From positions 205,217 to 269,216 of the forward strand of contig NZ_BCRJ01000003.1 in the NCBI RefSeq assembly GCF_001552535.1: 64,000 nucleotides of DNA. The letters run 5' to 3'. This document shows, one piece after another, positions 53,457-62,728 of the stretch. How positions within the stretch are numbered: position 1 is the stretch's first letter; each line of letters begins with the position of its first letter. The position numbers were made by a program, and so were the translations under genes. Under the pieces are notes generated by a model. That model worked only from the letters and a program-made list of their open reading frames with translations, did no database searches and had not been told where the DNA came from. Source of the DNA: Nocardioides jensenii JCM 1364 = NBRC 14755 (GTDB lineage Bacteria > Actinomycetota > Actinomycetes > Propionibacteriales > Nocardioidaceae).

Positions 53457-53955
53457 CGTCGTTGCGCTGCTCGGAGAGCCGGTGAAGCTCGTCGGCGACC
53501 TTGAGCTGCACCTGCTCCACCCGCGGGATGTCGTGGAGCTCGACCCGGCCCTGTTCACTCGCGTCGGAGACGACCAGCGTGCCGCAGCCGAAGATGCGGT
53601 CGACCACACTGATCTCGAAGTCGACCCCGCTGATGCGGTTCAGCGGGATGGTGCGCCCCTCCTTCGCGATGAAGCCGGAGCGCGCCAGGAAGCGACGATT
53701 GGTGAAGGTGTATGACGTGGTCAGCCAGGTCAGGAACGGCCGCACCACCCACCACACGATCACGATCGCCGCGAGCACCCAGACGACGATGTCGATCACC
53801 TTGCCGGTGGTCCCGTCGCCGAGCGTGCCGAGGTAGATCGCCGCTGCGAGGGTCACGAGCAGCACGAGGATCGGCAGGAACAGCGCCTTGACGTGCGTAC
53901 GGGTGGTGACGATGACGTGTTCGCCCTCGTTGAGGAGCTTCTGAGAGATGGCCAC
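53446..53955 (-). CDS. PH-domain membrane protein (YdbS/DUF304 type)
   Basis: This 169-residue protein has two membrane segments (ALFLPILVLLVTLAAAIYLG and DIVVWVLAAIVIVWWVVRPFL) followed by a bacterial PH domain (TSYTFTNRRFLARSGFIAKEGRTIPLNRISGVDFEISVVDRIFGCGTLVVSDA). It resembles mycobacterial Rv3278c in sequence type and location. Its function is unknown. The start is GTG 53955, and its end overlaps the cyclase start. Confidence 0.9.
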   Translation of the reverse strand: MAISQKLLNEGEHVIVTTRTHVKALFLPILVLLVTLAAAIYLGTLGDGTTGKVIDIVVWVLAAIVIVWWVVRPFLTWLTTSYTFTNRRFLARSGFIAKEGRTIPLNRISGVDFEISVVDRIFGCGTLVVSDASEQGRVELHDIPRVEQVQLKVADELHRLSEQRNDDGV

Positions 53956-53979
53956 CCCCAGATCATGTCAAACAAATGG

Positions 53980-54762
53980 TCAACGCACATGCGTCACGTC
54001 GCCGGCGCCCACCTTCGTCTGCCCCGTTGCGGTCTCCACGACCAGCTGACCGCCCGGGTCGATGGCGCTGGCCCGCCCGGAGATCGGCTCCCCGGCCGGC
54101 ATCTCGACCCGCACCTCCCTGCCCAACGTCACACAGGCCGCGGCGTACGACGTCCGCAGCGAATCAGGATCCCCGGCCAGCCGCGACAGCGTCTCGTCGA
54201 GGGTCGCCAGCAGCGCGATGAGCAGGTCGGTGCGGTCGGGCGCGTGGCCCAGCTCCAGGGCCAGCGACGTCGCGTTGTCGACCGGGAGCTCGTCTCGTGT
54301 GGTGGAGACGTTGAGGCCGATGCCGATGATCGCGGCCGGGCCCCGAGGAGTCTCGACGCGCTCGACCAGGATCCCCGCCACCTTGCGACCCTCGACCAGC
54401 ACGTCGTTGGGCCACTTGAGCCCGAGACCGGGAACGGTGGCGGCCAGCGCAGCGTGCACCGCGCACCCCGTGGCGAGTGGGATCCACGGCCACATCGCCG
54501 CGGACAGGTCGGGCCACTGCACCACGGAGAAGGTCAGCGCCGAGCGCGCCGGGGTCTCCCAGACCCGATCGAGGCGACCGCGACCGGCGGTCTGGTGCTC
54601 GGTGACGAGCACGGCGCCCGAGGCGGCACCCTCACGGGCTCGAGCCGCAAGCAGCGCGTTGGTGGAGCCGGCCTCGGCCAGCACCTCCACCCGATCGGGG
54701 AGGCGAGCCGGGTCCAGGGGGTCCCGATCAATGGGTGGGCGAGCGCGAGGTCCGGAGGTCAT
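53980..54762 (-). CDS. birA: Biotin-[acetyl-CoA-carboxylase] ligase
   Basis: This 260-residue enzyme attaches biotin to carboxylase subunits. It has the biotin/ATP motif [35 protein letters not shown], and a C-terminal SH3-like domain ([31 protein letters not shown]). It lacks the N-terminal helix-turn-helix of Escherichia coli BirA, so it is not a repressor. ATG 54762 is divergent from the acyl-CoA carboxylase gene that depends on biotin. Confidence 0.95.
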   Translation of the reverse strand: MTSGPRARPPIDRDPLDPARLPDRVEVLAEAGSTNALLAARAREGAASGAVLVTEHQTAGRGRLDRVWETPARSALTFSVVQWPDLSAAMWPWIPLATGCAVHAALAATVPGLGLKWPNDVLVEGRKVAGILVERVETPRGPAAIIGIGLNVSTTRDELPVDNATSLALELGHAPDRTDLLIALLATLDETLSRLAGDPDSLRTSYAAACVTLGREVRVEMPAGEPISGRASAIDPGGQLVVETATGQTKVGAGDVTHVR

Positions 54763-54768
54763 GGGCAC

Positions 54769-54796
54769 TAGATTGGCCCACGGACACACTAGGAGG
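54769..54796 (+). promoter_or_regulatory. -10 box and ribosome binding site of the carboxylase gene
   Basis: TAGATT (54769-54774) is followed by a short leader with AGGAGG (54791-54796) nine bases before GTG 54806. Unlike most neighbours this gene has a strong Shine-Dalgarno. Confidence 0.55.
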
Positions 54797-54805
54797 CCAG
54801 TACAC

Positions 54806-56425
54806 GTGAGCGCACAACCGGGCGAGGGCACTGACGTCCCGCAGGACATCGACATCCACACGACGGCAGGCAAGTTGGCAGACCTCGAGCGCAGGCTCGA
54901 CGAAGCCGTGCACGCCGGGTCGGCCAAGGCAATCGAGAAGCAGCACGCCAAGGGTCGCAAGACCGCCCGAGAGCGCATCGAGCTCCTCTTCGACGAGGGT
55001 TCTTTCGTCGAGCTCGACGAGCTCGCGCGCCACCGCTCCACGGCCTTCGGGCTGGAGAAGAACCGGCCCTACGGCGACGGCGTCATCACCGGCTACGGCA
55101 CGGTCGACGGCCGCCAGGTCTGCGTCTTCTCCCAGGACTTCAGCGTCTTCGGTGGATCGCTCGGCGAGGTCTACGGCGAGAAGATCACCAAGGTGATGGA
55201 CCTCGCGATCAAGACCGGCAGCCCGATCGTGGGCATCAACGAAGGCGCCGGGGCCCGCATCCAGGAGGGCGTCGTCTCGCTCGGCCTCTACGGCGAGATC
55301 TTCAAGCGCAACGTGCACGCCTCAGGTGTCATCCCACAGATCTCGATGATCATGGGCAACTGCGCCGGCGGCCACGTCTACTCCCCCGCGGTCACCGACT
55401 TCACGATCATGGTCGACGGCACCTCGGGCATGTTCATCACCGGCCCCGACGTGATCAAGACCGTCACCGGTGAGGACGTCACCATGGAGGAGCTCGGCGG
55501 CGCGCGCACGCACAACACGAAGTCGGGCAACGCGCACTACATGGCCTCCGACGAGGACGACGCGTTCGAGTACGTCAAGGCGCTGCTCTCCTACCTGCCG
55601 CAGAACAACCTGGACGAGCCGCCGTCGTACGACGAGGAGGCGGACCTCGAGATCAGCGACCTCGACAAGACGCTCGACGCGCTGATCCCCGACTCCCCGA
55701 ACCAGCCCTACGACATGCACACCGTGATCGAGAGCGTGCTCGACGACGAGGAGTTCCTCGAGGTTCAGTCGATGTTCGCACCGAACATCATCATCGGCTA
55801 CGGCCGCGTCGAGGGACGCCCCGTGGGTGTCGTCGCCAACCAGCCGATGCAGTTCGCCGGCTGCCTCGACATCGACGCCTCCGAGAAGGCCGCGCGTTTC
55901 GTGCGCACCTGCGACGCGTTCAACATCCCCGTGCTCACCTTCGTCGACGTACCCGGCTTCCTGCCCGGCACCGACCAGGAGTGGAACGGCATCATCCGCC
56001 GCGGCGCCAAGCTGATCTACGCCTACGCCGAGGCCACGGTGCCGCTGATCACCGTGATCACCCGCAAGGCGTACGGCGGCGCGTACGACGTGATGGGCTC
56101 CAAGCACCTCGGTGCCGACCTGAACGTCGCCTGGCCGACCGCGCAGATCGCCGTGATGGGCGCCCAGGGTGCGGCCAACATCGTGCACCGCAAGACGCTT
56201 GCGGCCGTCGAGGCCGAGGGTGGGGATGTCGAGTCGCGTCGCGCCGAGCTGGTCGACGAGTACGAGACCACACTGGCCAACCCCTACATCGCCGCCGAGC
56301 GTGGCTACGTCGACACGGTGATCATGCCGCACGAGACCCGCACCGAGATCGTCCGCGGCCTGCGTCTCCTGCGTTCCAAGCGCGAGATCCTGCCGGCAAA
56401 GAAGCACGGGAACATCCCGCTGTGA
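54806..56425 (+). CDS. accD5: Acyl-CoA (propionyl-CoA) carboxylase beta subunit
   Basis: This 539-residue carboxyltransferase is of the AccD5/PccB type. It transfers CO2 from biotin to propionyl- or acetyl-CoA, giving (methyl)malonyl-CoA. Visible motifs are [48 protein letters not shown], the oxyanion-hole [25 protein letters not shown], and the second one in [36 protein letters not shown]. It is followed by the epsilon subunit gene and preceded by birA, as in mycobacteria (accD5-accE5). No biotin-carrying alpha subunit is in the window. Confidence 0.95.
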   Translation: MSAQPGEGTDVPQDIDIHTTAGKLADLERRLDEAVHAGSAKAIEKQHAKGRKTARERIELLFDEGSFVELDELARHRSTAFGLEKNRPYGDGVITGYGTVDGRQVCVFSQDFSVFGGSLGEVYGEKITKVMDLAIKTGSPIVGINEGAGARIQEGVVSLGLYGEIFKRNVHASGVIPQISMIMGNCAGGHVYSPAVTDFTIMVDGTSGMFITGPDVIKTVTGEDVTMEELGGARTHNTKSGNAHYMASDEDDAFEYVKALLSYLPQNNLDEPPSYDEEADLEISDLDKTLDALIPDSPNQPYDMHTVIESVLDDEEFLEVQSMFAPNIIIGYGRVEGRPVGVVANQPMQFAGCLDIDASEKAARFVRTCDAFNIPVLTFVDVPGFLPGTDQEWNGIIRRGAKLIYAYAEATVPLITVITRKAYGGAYDVMGSKHLGADLNVAWPTAQIAVMGAQGAANIVHRKTLAAVEAEGGDVESRRAELVDEYETTLANPYIAAERGYVDTVIMPHETRTEIVRGLRLLRSKREILPAKKHGNIPL

Positions 56426-56542
56426 GTGGGGGCACGGAGTGCTCCCCGAGCAGCGGGATCTGAGTCGACGCGCCAGCCGAAGAAACTCCGAACTCACGAC
56501 AGGTCGATCCGAACCGACGACAGTTCGATCGAAGGAGACGAC

Positions 56543-56767
56543 ATGACAGCCGAAGACAAGCCCCTGGTGCAGCCGATCCTCACGGTGGTCGGCTCCGACG
56601 CGACCCCCGAGGAGATCGCCGCCCTGGTCGCGGTGTTCTCCTCCCTCGGCGCGGTCGAGGCACCGCCCCAGAGGCGGCAGTCGGAGTGGTCGGCCAACCA
56701 CCGGCGGATGCGAGCCAGCCACCCGCACGGGCCCGGCGGTTGGCGCTCGAGCGGTCTGCCCCGCTGA
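56543..56767 (+). CDS. accE5: Acyl-CoA carboxylase epsilon subunit
   Basis: This 74-residue protein has the pattern of actinobacterial epsilon subunits (PILTVVGSDATPEEIAALVAVFSSL, followed by SEWSANHRRMRAS), which stabilise the alpha-beta carboxylase complex. ATG 56543 follows GAAGGAG. It lies 117 bases after the beta subunit gene and is closed by a strong hairpin. Confidence 0.9.
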   Translation: MTAEDKPLVQPILTVVGSDATPEEIAALVAVFSSLGAVEAPPQRRQSEWSANHRRMRASHPHGPGGWRSSGLPR

Positions 56768-56777
56768 ATCGTCCCCG

Positions 56778-56819
56778 ACGTGCGGGTTCGATGCATCTCC
56801 TGCATCTGAACCCGCACGT
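56778..56819 (+). terminator. Hairpin terminator after accE5
   Basis: ACGTGCGGGTTC (56778-56789) pairs with GAACCCGCACGT (56808-56819), and inside it GATGCA (56790-56795) pairs with TGCATC (56801-56806), making an 18-bp stem with one bulge and a 5-base loop. Confidence 0.8.
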
Positions 56820-56858
56820 TGGTCATTTCCCGGTCGGGCCGTGTTGCATGCTGAGCAC

Positions 56859-58520
56859 ATGAACTCCCTCGTGCTCGGCCCGATGCTTCGCCACATCGAC
56901 GAGACGGCCGCGACGATCTGGGCGGAACTGGCCGATGCCGGGACGATGACCGTGCGGGCCGGCGAGCACGAGGCGAGTGTGCGCACGTTCGCGGTGCACG
57001 GCCACCACTACGCGCTGGCCGCCCTCGACGGCCTGTCTCCCGGCTCGCAGCTGGCCTACACGGTCGAGCTCGACGGCACCCAGGTGTGGCCCGAGCCGGA
57101 CTCGCCCTACCCGCCCTCCACCATCGCCACCCTCGACCATGACCGCCCGCTGCGCATGGTGTTCGGGTCCTGCCGCACGTCGGTCTCCCACGACGAGCAG
57201 GGCAACAAGACCCACGGCGTCGACGCCCTGCGGGCCTACGCACTCCAACTCGCCGAACACGACAGCCCCCGGCCCGACCTCGTGCTGTTCCTCGGCGACC
57301 AGGTGTATGCCGACGAGACCACGGAGGCGATGCAGGAGTTCATCGAGTCACGCCGTGACATCGACAAGCCCCCGTGGACCGAGCTGCGCGACTACGAGGA
57401 GTACGCCCACCTCTACTGGCTCGCATGGAACGACCCGGCCAACCGCTGGCTGCTCTCCACCCTGCCCAGCGCGATGATCTTCGACGACCACGACATCCGT
57501 GACGACTGGAACACCTCGCTCGCGTGGAAGCGCGAGATGGAGGCCACGTCGTGGTGGCACGGGCGGATCGTGGCCGGCCTGGCGTCGTACTGGGTCCATC
57601 AGCACCTGGGGAACCTGAGCCCGGCCGAACGTGCCGAGGACGAGATCTGGCGCGTCATCGAGGCGTACGACGGCCCGGGTGAGGTCGACGTCAGCGACCA
57701 CCTGGACGCATTCGCCGAACGGGTGGACCAGGAGCCGGAGACGTACCGGTGGAGCTACTCCCGTGACTTCGGCGGCCAGGCGCGACTCGTGGTCGTGGAC
57801 TCGCGGGCCGCGCGCGTCCTCGACCCGGAGCACCGGTCCCTGCTCGACGACGCCGAGCTCGCCTGGCTCGACGACCGCATGCGAGGCGACGTCGACCACC
57901 TTCTGGTCGGCACCTCGATCCCGTTCCTACTGGCCCCGGGTCTGCACCACGTGGAGGCGTTCAGCGAGGCACTGGCCGGCGGCGCCTGGGGAAGACGCGG
58001 GTCACGGGCCGGTGAGAAGCTGCGCCAGAAGGTCGATCTGGAGCACTGGGGTGCCTTCCAGTCGACCTTCCAGCACGTGGCCACGATGACGCTCGAGGTT
58101 GCCCGGGGTGAACGGGGGCGGGCGCCACGGACGGTCACGTTCCTGTCCGGCGACGTGCACCACAGCTACGTCTCGGAAGCGCGCCCGCGACGCGGATCGC
58201 CCCTGCAGAGCCGCATCGTCCAGGCGGTCTGCTCACCGATACGCAACCCTCTCTCCCGCAAGTGGCGCTTCGCGACGGCCGTACTCTCCTACGGGGTTGC
58301 CGGCCCGATCGGTCACCTCGTCGCGAGATCCGCGAAGGTGCCCGTCGCACCGTTGCGCTGGAGGCTGACCCAAGGACCCTGGTTCGACAACAACCTGGCC
58401 ACCCTGGAGGTCACCCGCGAGGGTCTACGACTGCGCTGGGACACCGGCGAGGTGACTGACGGCAGGCATGACTCGCCCGGCCTGGTCGAGGTTTCGACCG
58501 TGGACGTCGGGAGTCACTGA
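56859..58520 (+). CDS. PhoD-like alkaline phosphatase/metallophosphoesterase
   Basis: This 553-residue protein has a fibronectin-like N-terminal domain (about 1-90) and a PhoD-type metallophosphatase domain. Metal motifs visible are VFGSCRTS, LFLGDQVYADE, AMIFDDHDIRDDWN and FLSGDVHHSYV. No signal peptide is present, unlike secreted PhoD, so it is probably cytoplasmic, acting on phosphodiesters or phosphomonoesters; the substrate is unknown. ATG 56859 (MNSLVLGP) is the likely start. Its end overlaps the convergent NUDIX gene by 7 bases. Confidence 0.9.
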   Translation: MNSLVLGPMLRHIDETAATIWAELADAGTMTVRAGEHEASVRTFAVHGHHYALAALDGLSPGSQLAYTVELDGTQVWPEPDSPYPPSTIATLDHDRPLRMVFGSCRTSVSHDEQGNKTHGVDALRAYALQLAEHDSPRPDLVLFLGDQVYADETTEAMQEFIESRRDIDKPPWTELRDYEEYAHLYWLAWNDPANRWLLSTLPSAMIFDDHDIRDDWNTSLAWKREMEATSWWHGRIVAGLASYWVHQHLGNLSPAERAEDEIWRVIEAYDGPGEVDVSDHLDAFAERVDQEPETYRWSYSRDFGGQARLVVVDSRAARVLDPEHRSLLDDAELAWLDDRMRGDVDHLLVGTSIPFLLAPGLHHVEAFSEALAGGAWGRRGSRAGEKLRQKVDLEHWGAFQSTFQHVATMTLEVARGERGRAPRTVTFLSGDVHHSYVSEARPRRGSPLQSRIVQAVCSPIRNPLSRKWRFATAVLSYGVAGPIGHLVARSAKVPVAPLRWRLTQGPWFDNNLATLEVTREGLRLRWDTGEVTDGRHDSPGLVEVSTVDVGSH

Positions 58521-58936
58521 CTGCCTGCCAGCAGCTCCATGGCGGCGTCGACGAGGCTGACGCGTTTCAGTGACGCGACCTCGTCGAGCGGGACCCACCG
58601 GCACTCGTCGGTGGTGCCGCCGACCTCGTGGGTCAGCTCACCGCCCGTGATGTGCCCGCGGTAGATCACCCGTAACGCGCGCAGGTCGCCGGCGCCCTCC
58701 GAAAAACGTGCGGCGGCCGGCACGTAGTTCGTGTCGACGCCGAGCAGTCCGTCGAGCGCGACGTCGAAGCCGGTCTCCTCCCGGAACTCGCGGACTGCGG
58801 TCTCCTCGGTCGTCTCGTGCTCCTCCATGCCTCCGCCGGGCAGGGTCCACCCGGTCTTGCCGTTCTCGTTCCAGTGGGCGAGCAGCACAGCGCCGTCCTC
58901 GACCACCACCACATAACTGGCTGGTCTGGTGTCCAT
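58514..58936 (-). CDS. NUDIX hydrolase
   Basis: This 140-residue protein has a complete Nudix box (GGMEEHETTEETAVREFREETGF fits Gx5Ex7REUxEExGU). It cleaves a nucleoside diphosphate linked to another group; the substrate cannot be told. It starts at ATG 58936 with TATGGT (58945-58950) eight bases upstream, in a promoter that overlaps the divergent peptidase promoter. Confidence 0.92.
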   Translation of the reverse strand: MDTRPASYVVVVEDGAVLLAHWNENGKTGWTLPGGGMEEHETTEETAVREFREETGFDVALDGLLGVDTNYVPAAARFSEGAGDLRALRVIYRGHITGGELTHEVGGTTDECRWVPLDEVASLKRVSLVDAAMELLAGSQ

Positions 58937-58944
58937 GGTGCGTG

Positions 58945-58952
58945 ACCATACT
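58945..58952. promoter_or_regulatory. Overlapping divergent -10 boxes
   Basis: TATGGT on the minus strand (58945-58950) and CATACT on the plus strand (58947-58952) overlap by four bases and serve the NUDIX and peptidase genes, whose starts are 22 bases apart. Confidence 0.5.
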
Positions 58953-58958
58953 GGTGGG

Positions 58959-59981
58959 GTGACCTCCAACAGCATCACGGACGTGCCGGGCATCCGGGTC
59001 GGCCAGGCCGAGCGCATCGGCGACGGCTGGTTGAGCGGGACGACGGTCGTGCTCGCCCCGCCCGACGGTGCCGTCGGCGGGGTCGACGTACGCGGCGGCG
59101 GGCCGGGCACTCGGGAGACCGACCTGCTCGACCCGCGCAACCTGGTGGAGCGGGTGCACGCGATCGTGCTCAGTGGCGGCTCGGCGCTCGGGTTGGCCAG
59201 TGTCGACGGCGTGGCTCAGCGGCTCCTCCGGGACGGCATCGGCTTCCCGATGGGAGGGCCGGGCGAGGTGGTGCCGATCGTCCCGGCTGCCGTGCTCTTC
59301 GATCTCGGCCGGGGCGGCGCCTTCGCCAACCATCCCGATGCCGCGCTCGGTGCGGCGGCGTACGACGCGGCCTCGTCCGACGTACGAGAGGGCACCGTCG
59401 GCGCCGGCACGGGCGCTCGCGTCGGCGGGCTCAAGGGCGGCATCGGCTCGGCGTCGGTGCGACTCGAGGACGGCACGACGATCGGCGTGCTCGTGGCGGT
59501 GAACGCGGTCGGCTCCGCGGTCGACCCGGGCACCGGCGAGCTGTACGCCGCCCGTCACTGCCTGTCCGGTGACCTGCCGACGCTGCGTCACCCGGACGGC
59601 GCAGAGCTCGAAGCCGCGCACGCTGCCGCAGCTGCCGACCCGGCCCTGCTCAAGCCGCCCCTGGCCACCACGATCGGTGTCATCGCCACCGACGCGGCGC
59701 TCACCAAGGCCCAGTGCGCCAAGCTGGCCGGGATCGGCCACGACGGCCTGGCCCGCGCGATCAACCCGGTGCACACGATGTTCGACGGTGACACGATCTT
59801 CGCCCTGGCCACCGGCACCGGCGAGGTGGCCGACGTCCTCTCGTTCCAGGCGATGCTCGGCCCGGCCGGAGACTGCGTCACCCGGGCGGTCGCGCGCGCC
59901 GTGCTCGCCGCCGAGTCGGCCGGCGGAATGCGCAGCTTCCGCGAGGCGTTCCCCTCGGCCCTGGACGGGTCGCAGCCATGA
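58959..59981 (+). CDS. P1 (S58, DmpA-like) family peptidase
   Basis: This 340-residue protein is a self-processing aminopeptidase-type enzyme. It begins SITDVPGIRVGQAERIGDGWLSGTTVVL and has HAIVLSGGSALGLASVDGVAQRL, and GTVGAGTGARVGGLKGGIGSAS where the family cleaves itself; the Ser/Thr after GGIG would be the nucleophile. The C-terminal region has DALFALATG-like DTIFALATGTGE. GTG 58959 was chosen because CATACT ends six bases before it. The stop overlaps the next start (ATGA). Confidence 0.9.
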   Translation: MTSNSITDVPGIRVGQAERIGDGWLSGTTVVLAPPDGAVGGVDVRGGGPGTRETDLLDPRNLVERVHAIVLSGGSALGLASVDGVAQRLLRDGIGFPMGGPGEVVPIVPAAVLFDLGRGGAFANHPDAALGAAAYDAASSDVREGTVGAGTGARVGGLKGGIGSASVRLEDGTTIGVLVAVNAVGSAVDPGTGELYAARHCLSGDLPTLRHPDGAELEAAHAAAAADPALLKPPLATTIGVIATDAALTKAQCAKLAGIGHDGLARAINPVHTMFDGDTIFALATGTGEVADVLSFQAMLGPAGDCVTRAVARAVLAAESAGGMRSFREAFPSALDGSQP

Positions 59982-60559
59982 TGATCCCCCGACGGGTGCT
60001 CGACGGGGTGGTCTCCGGCGAGCTCGACCTCGCGTTCCGACGCTGGACCCGCCGCATGCACGTGCCCGGCGGCTCGCAACGTACGGCGGTCGGGGTGATC
60101 CGCTTCGACACGGTGGACGTCGTGGACCCCGACGCGATCACCGAGGACGAGGCCCGACGCAGCGGGCTCGAGCTCGCTGCGCTGCGCGAGGTACTGGCCC
60201 GCAAGCCCGGTGACGTCTACCGAATCCGGATGAGCTTCGCCGGTGACGACGAGCGGGTGACGCTGCGTGAGAGGGCGCGTCTCGGACCGAAGCAGCGAGC
60301 CGAGATCGTGGCGGAGCTGGCCGGCATGGATGCCCGCAGCAAGCACGGTCCGTGGACCCGCTCGCACCTCGAGCTGATCGACGAGCGGCCGGGCGAGCTC
60401 GCCGAGACCATCGCGCTCGACGTCGGTCGCACCAAGCTGCCGTTCAAGGCCGACATCCGAAAGTTGAAGGAGCTCGGCCTGACCGAGAGCCTGCGTCCCG
60501 GCTATCGCCTCTCACCCCGCGGCCGCGCCGTGCTCAAGCACTTGCGGTCGCTCGAGTGA
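59978..60559 (+). CDS. ASCH/PUA-like domain protein
   Basis: This 193-residue protein has an N-terminal ASCH-like (PUA-fold) domain (PRRVLDGVVSGELDLAFRRWTRRMHVPGGSQRTAVGVIRFDTVDVV) and a C-terminal winged-helix-like region (VGRTKLPFKADIRKLKELGLTESLRPGYRLSPRGRAVL). ASCH domains are thought to bind RNA or modified nucleotides. It is coupled to the peptidase gene; the functional link is unknown. Confidence 0.75.
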   Translation: MMIPRRVLDGVVSGELDLAFRRWTRRMHVPGGSQRTAVGVIRFDTVDVVDPDAITEDEARRSGLELAALREVLARKPGDVYRIRMSFAGDDERVTLRERARLGPKQRAEIVAELAGMDARSKHGPWTRSHLELIDERPGELAETIALDVGRTKLPFKADIRKLKELGLTESLRPGYRLSPRGRAVLKHLRSLE

Positions 60560-60586
60560 CCCTCACCTCGCCGGCGTGGAGCCGGT

Positions 60587-61003
60587 TCACCGGGACGAGC
60601 TGACGGTTCGCCGAGTCGAGCTGACGAGGGCCGGCAGGGACCACACGACGGCACCGATCACGCCGGCGGTGACGAGGGCCAGAAAGAGGTCGATCAGGTA
60701 GGCCGGACCCCAGTCGTTGTCGCTCCCCATCACCGCGAACGCGACCCTGAGACCGGCCCAGGTGGCGAACACCGACACCACCGGAGTGACGAACACCGCA
60801 ATCCAACGCCGCGCCTCCACCGGCCCGGGAACCATCCGGTCGCCGCCCAGCCAGCCGATGTAGCACAGGACGAACAACGGCACGAAGAACACGAACAGGC
60901 CCAGACCGAACGTGAAGATGATGAAGACGAAGTAGCCGATCAGGACGAAGACCTGGGCCGCCGTCACCCACGCCCCCGTCAGTGCCGCGGAAAGGGGGTT
61001 CAC
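60587..61003 (-). CDS. Small polytopic membrane protein
   Basis: This 138-residue protein has about four membrane segments (VFVLIGYFVFIIFTFGLGLFVFFVPLFVLCYIGWL; RWIAVFVTPVVSVFATWAGLRVAFAVM; LIDLFLALVTAGVIGAVVWSL). GTG 61003 is supported by GGGGAGG nine bases upstream; the longer open frame is antisense to the DUF885 gene and is not real. No family is recognised. It is divergent from the DUF885 gene. Confidence 0.7.
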   Translation of the reverse strand: MNPLSAALTGAWVTAAQVFVLIGYFVFIIFTFGLGLFVFFVPLFVLCYIGWLGGDRMVPGPVEARRWIAVFVTPVVSVFATWAGLRVAFAVMGSDNDWGPAYLIDLFLALVTAGVIGAVVWSLPALVSSTRRTVSSSR

Positions 61004-61033
61004 GGCTCTGTCCTCCCCGCTGGGTCCCACCCC

Positions 61034-61039
61034 TAAACT
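61034..61039 (+). promoter_or_regulatory. -10 box of the DUF885 gene
   Basis: TAAACT ends six bases before ATG 61046, implying a leaderless message. The following ACTGACCGGATGA is the same as at the LCP gene start at 49564. Confidence 0.5.
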
Positions 61040-61045
61040 GACCGG

Positions 61046-62728
61046 ATGACTGACGTGCGCGCCGTGGATGCCATTGCCGACAGGTTCGTCGAGGAGTACG
61101 CCGCCCTCGACCCGATCACCGCGACCTACCTCGGCATCTCCGGGCACGAGGACCGTTTGACCGACCTCTCCCCCGACGGGTTCGGTGCCCGTGAGGGGCT
61201 GACCCGCAAGGCTCTGGCCGACGCCACCGACACGGCGCCGGGCGACGAACGGGAGCGGGTCGCCCGGGAGGCCTTCCTGGAGCGCCTGGGACTGGACGTC
61301 GAGATGATCGACGCGGGTCTGAACCGCAGCGACTTCTCGGTGATCAGCAGCGGCCTCCACGAGATCCGCCAGGTCTTCGACCTGATGCCGACCGAGGGCG
61401 ACGAGGCATGGAGCCGCATCAACGCCCGCATCGCCGCGGTTCCGCAGGCGTTGCAGGACTACCGCATCACGCTGGCCGAGGAGGCCAGCAAGGGCAATGC
61501 CGCCGCCGCTCGGCAGTACGCAGAGGTGGCGACCCAGGTGCGCAGATGGACCGGCCAGCAGGGCAAGGGTGGGGGCTTCTTCGCCGAGCTCGTCACCGGC
61601 AACGACGCGGGCGACACCCTCGGGGCCGAGCTGGAGAAGAACGCAAAGGCAGCCACGCGCGCCTTCGCCGACTTCGGGATGTTCCTCGAGGACGAGATGG
61701 AGCCCCGCGGCCGCGACAACGAGGCCGTCGGCCGTGAGCACTACGCGCTGGCCTCGCGCCAGTTCCTCGGCGCCACCGTCGATCTCGAGCAGACCTACGC
61801 GTGGGGCTGGGAGGAGCTCCGGCGCATCGAGGACGAGATGACCGCGACCGCCGGGCTGATCCGGCCGGGCAGCAGCATCGACGAGGCGGTTGCCCACCTC
61901 GACGCCGACCCGGCCCGCCGGATCGAGGGCCGCGAGGAGTTCCGCCAGTGGATGCAGGAGCTGGCCGACAGAACGCTGGCCGACATGGCCGCGACCCACT
62001 TCGACATCCCCGAACCGATCCGTCGCATCGAGTGCCGGCTGGCGCCGACCAACGACGGCGGCATCTACTACACCGGGCCGTCCGAGGACTTCACCCGCCC
62101 GGGTCGTATGTGGTGGTCGGTGCCCGACGGCATCGACAGCTTCTCACCGTGGCGTGAGGTCACCACCGTCTTCCACGAGGGCGTCCCCGGTCACCACCTG
62201 CAGGTCGGTCAGACCACCTACCGCAAGGAGCTGCTCAACCGCTGGCAGCGCCTGATGTGTTGGGTCAGTGGCCACGGTGAGGGCTGGGCGTTGTACGCCG
62301 AACGGCTGATGGACGACCTCGGCTACCTGGCCGACCCGGCCGACAAGCTCGGCATGCTCGACGGCCAGGGGTTCCGCGCCGCCCGGGTGATCGTCGACAT
62401 CGGGATGCACCTCGAACTGGAGATCCCGAAGGACAACTCGTTCGGGTTCCACCCCGGTGAGACGTGGACCCCGGCGCTGGGTCTGGAGTTCATGCGCCAG
62501 CACTGCCGCATGGACGACCCGACGATCGTCTTCGAGGTCAACCGTTATCTCGGGTGGCCGGGCCAGGCGCCGTCGTACAAGGTCGGCGAGCGGATCTGGC
62601 TCGAGGCCCGCGACGAGGCGAGGGCCCGCAAGGGCGCTGGCTTCGACCTCAAGGAGTTCCACACCGCCGCGCTCAACCTGGGCTCGATCGGGCTGGACCC
62701 GCTCAAGGCCGCCCTGGCCCGCCTGTGA
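61046..62728 (+). CDS. DUF885 family zinc-metallopeptidase-like protein
   Basis: This 560-residue cytoplasmic protein has the DUF885 architecture: a mostly helical protein with the zinc motif HEGVPGHHLQ (HExxGHH) at about residue 375 and a further Glu in SGHGEGWALYAERLMDDLG. It resembles gluzincin peptidases. The substrate is unknown. It overlaps maf by 4 bases (GTGA). Confidence 0.92.
   Translation: MTDVRAVDAIADRFVEEYAALDPITATYLGISGHEDRLTDLSPDGFGAREGLTRKALADATDTAPGDERERVAREAFLERLGLDVEMIDAGLNRSDFSVISSGLHEIRQVFDLMPTEGDEAWSRINARIAAVPQALQDYRITLAEEASKGNAAAARQYAEVATQVRRWTGQQGKGGGFFAELVTGNDAGDTLGAELEKNAKAATRAFADFGMFLEDEMEPRGRDNEAVGREHYALASRQFLGATVDLEQTYAWGWEELRRIEDEMTATAGLIRPGSSIDEAVAHLDADPARRIEGREEFRQWMQELADRTLADMAATHFDIPEPIRRIECRLAPTNDGGIYYTGPSEDFTRPGRMWWSVPDGIDSFSPWREVTTVFHEGVPGHHLQVGQTTYRKELLNRWQRLMCWVSGHGEGWALYAERLMDDLGYLADPADKLGMLDGQGFRAARVIVDIGMHLELEIPKDNSFGFHPGETWTPALGLEFMRQHCRMDDPTIVFEVNRYLGWPGQAPSYKVGERIWLEARDEARARKGAGFDLKEFHTAALNLGSIGLDPLKAALARL

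Noticed and set aside
60587..61999. 470-codon minus-strand frame extending the small membrane protein
   Set aside because: The upstream part is antisense to the DUF885 gene; GTG 61003 with GGGGAGG gives a coherent four-span protein.
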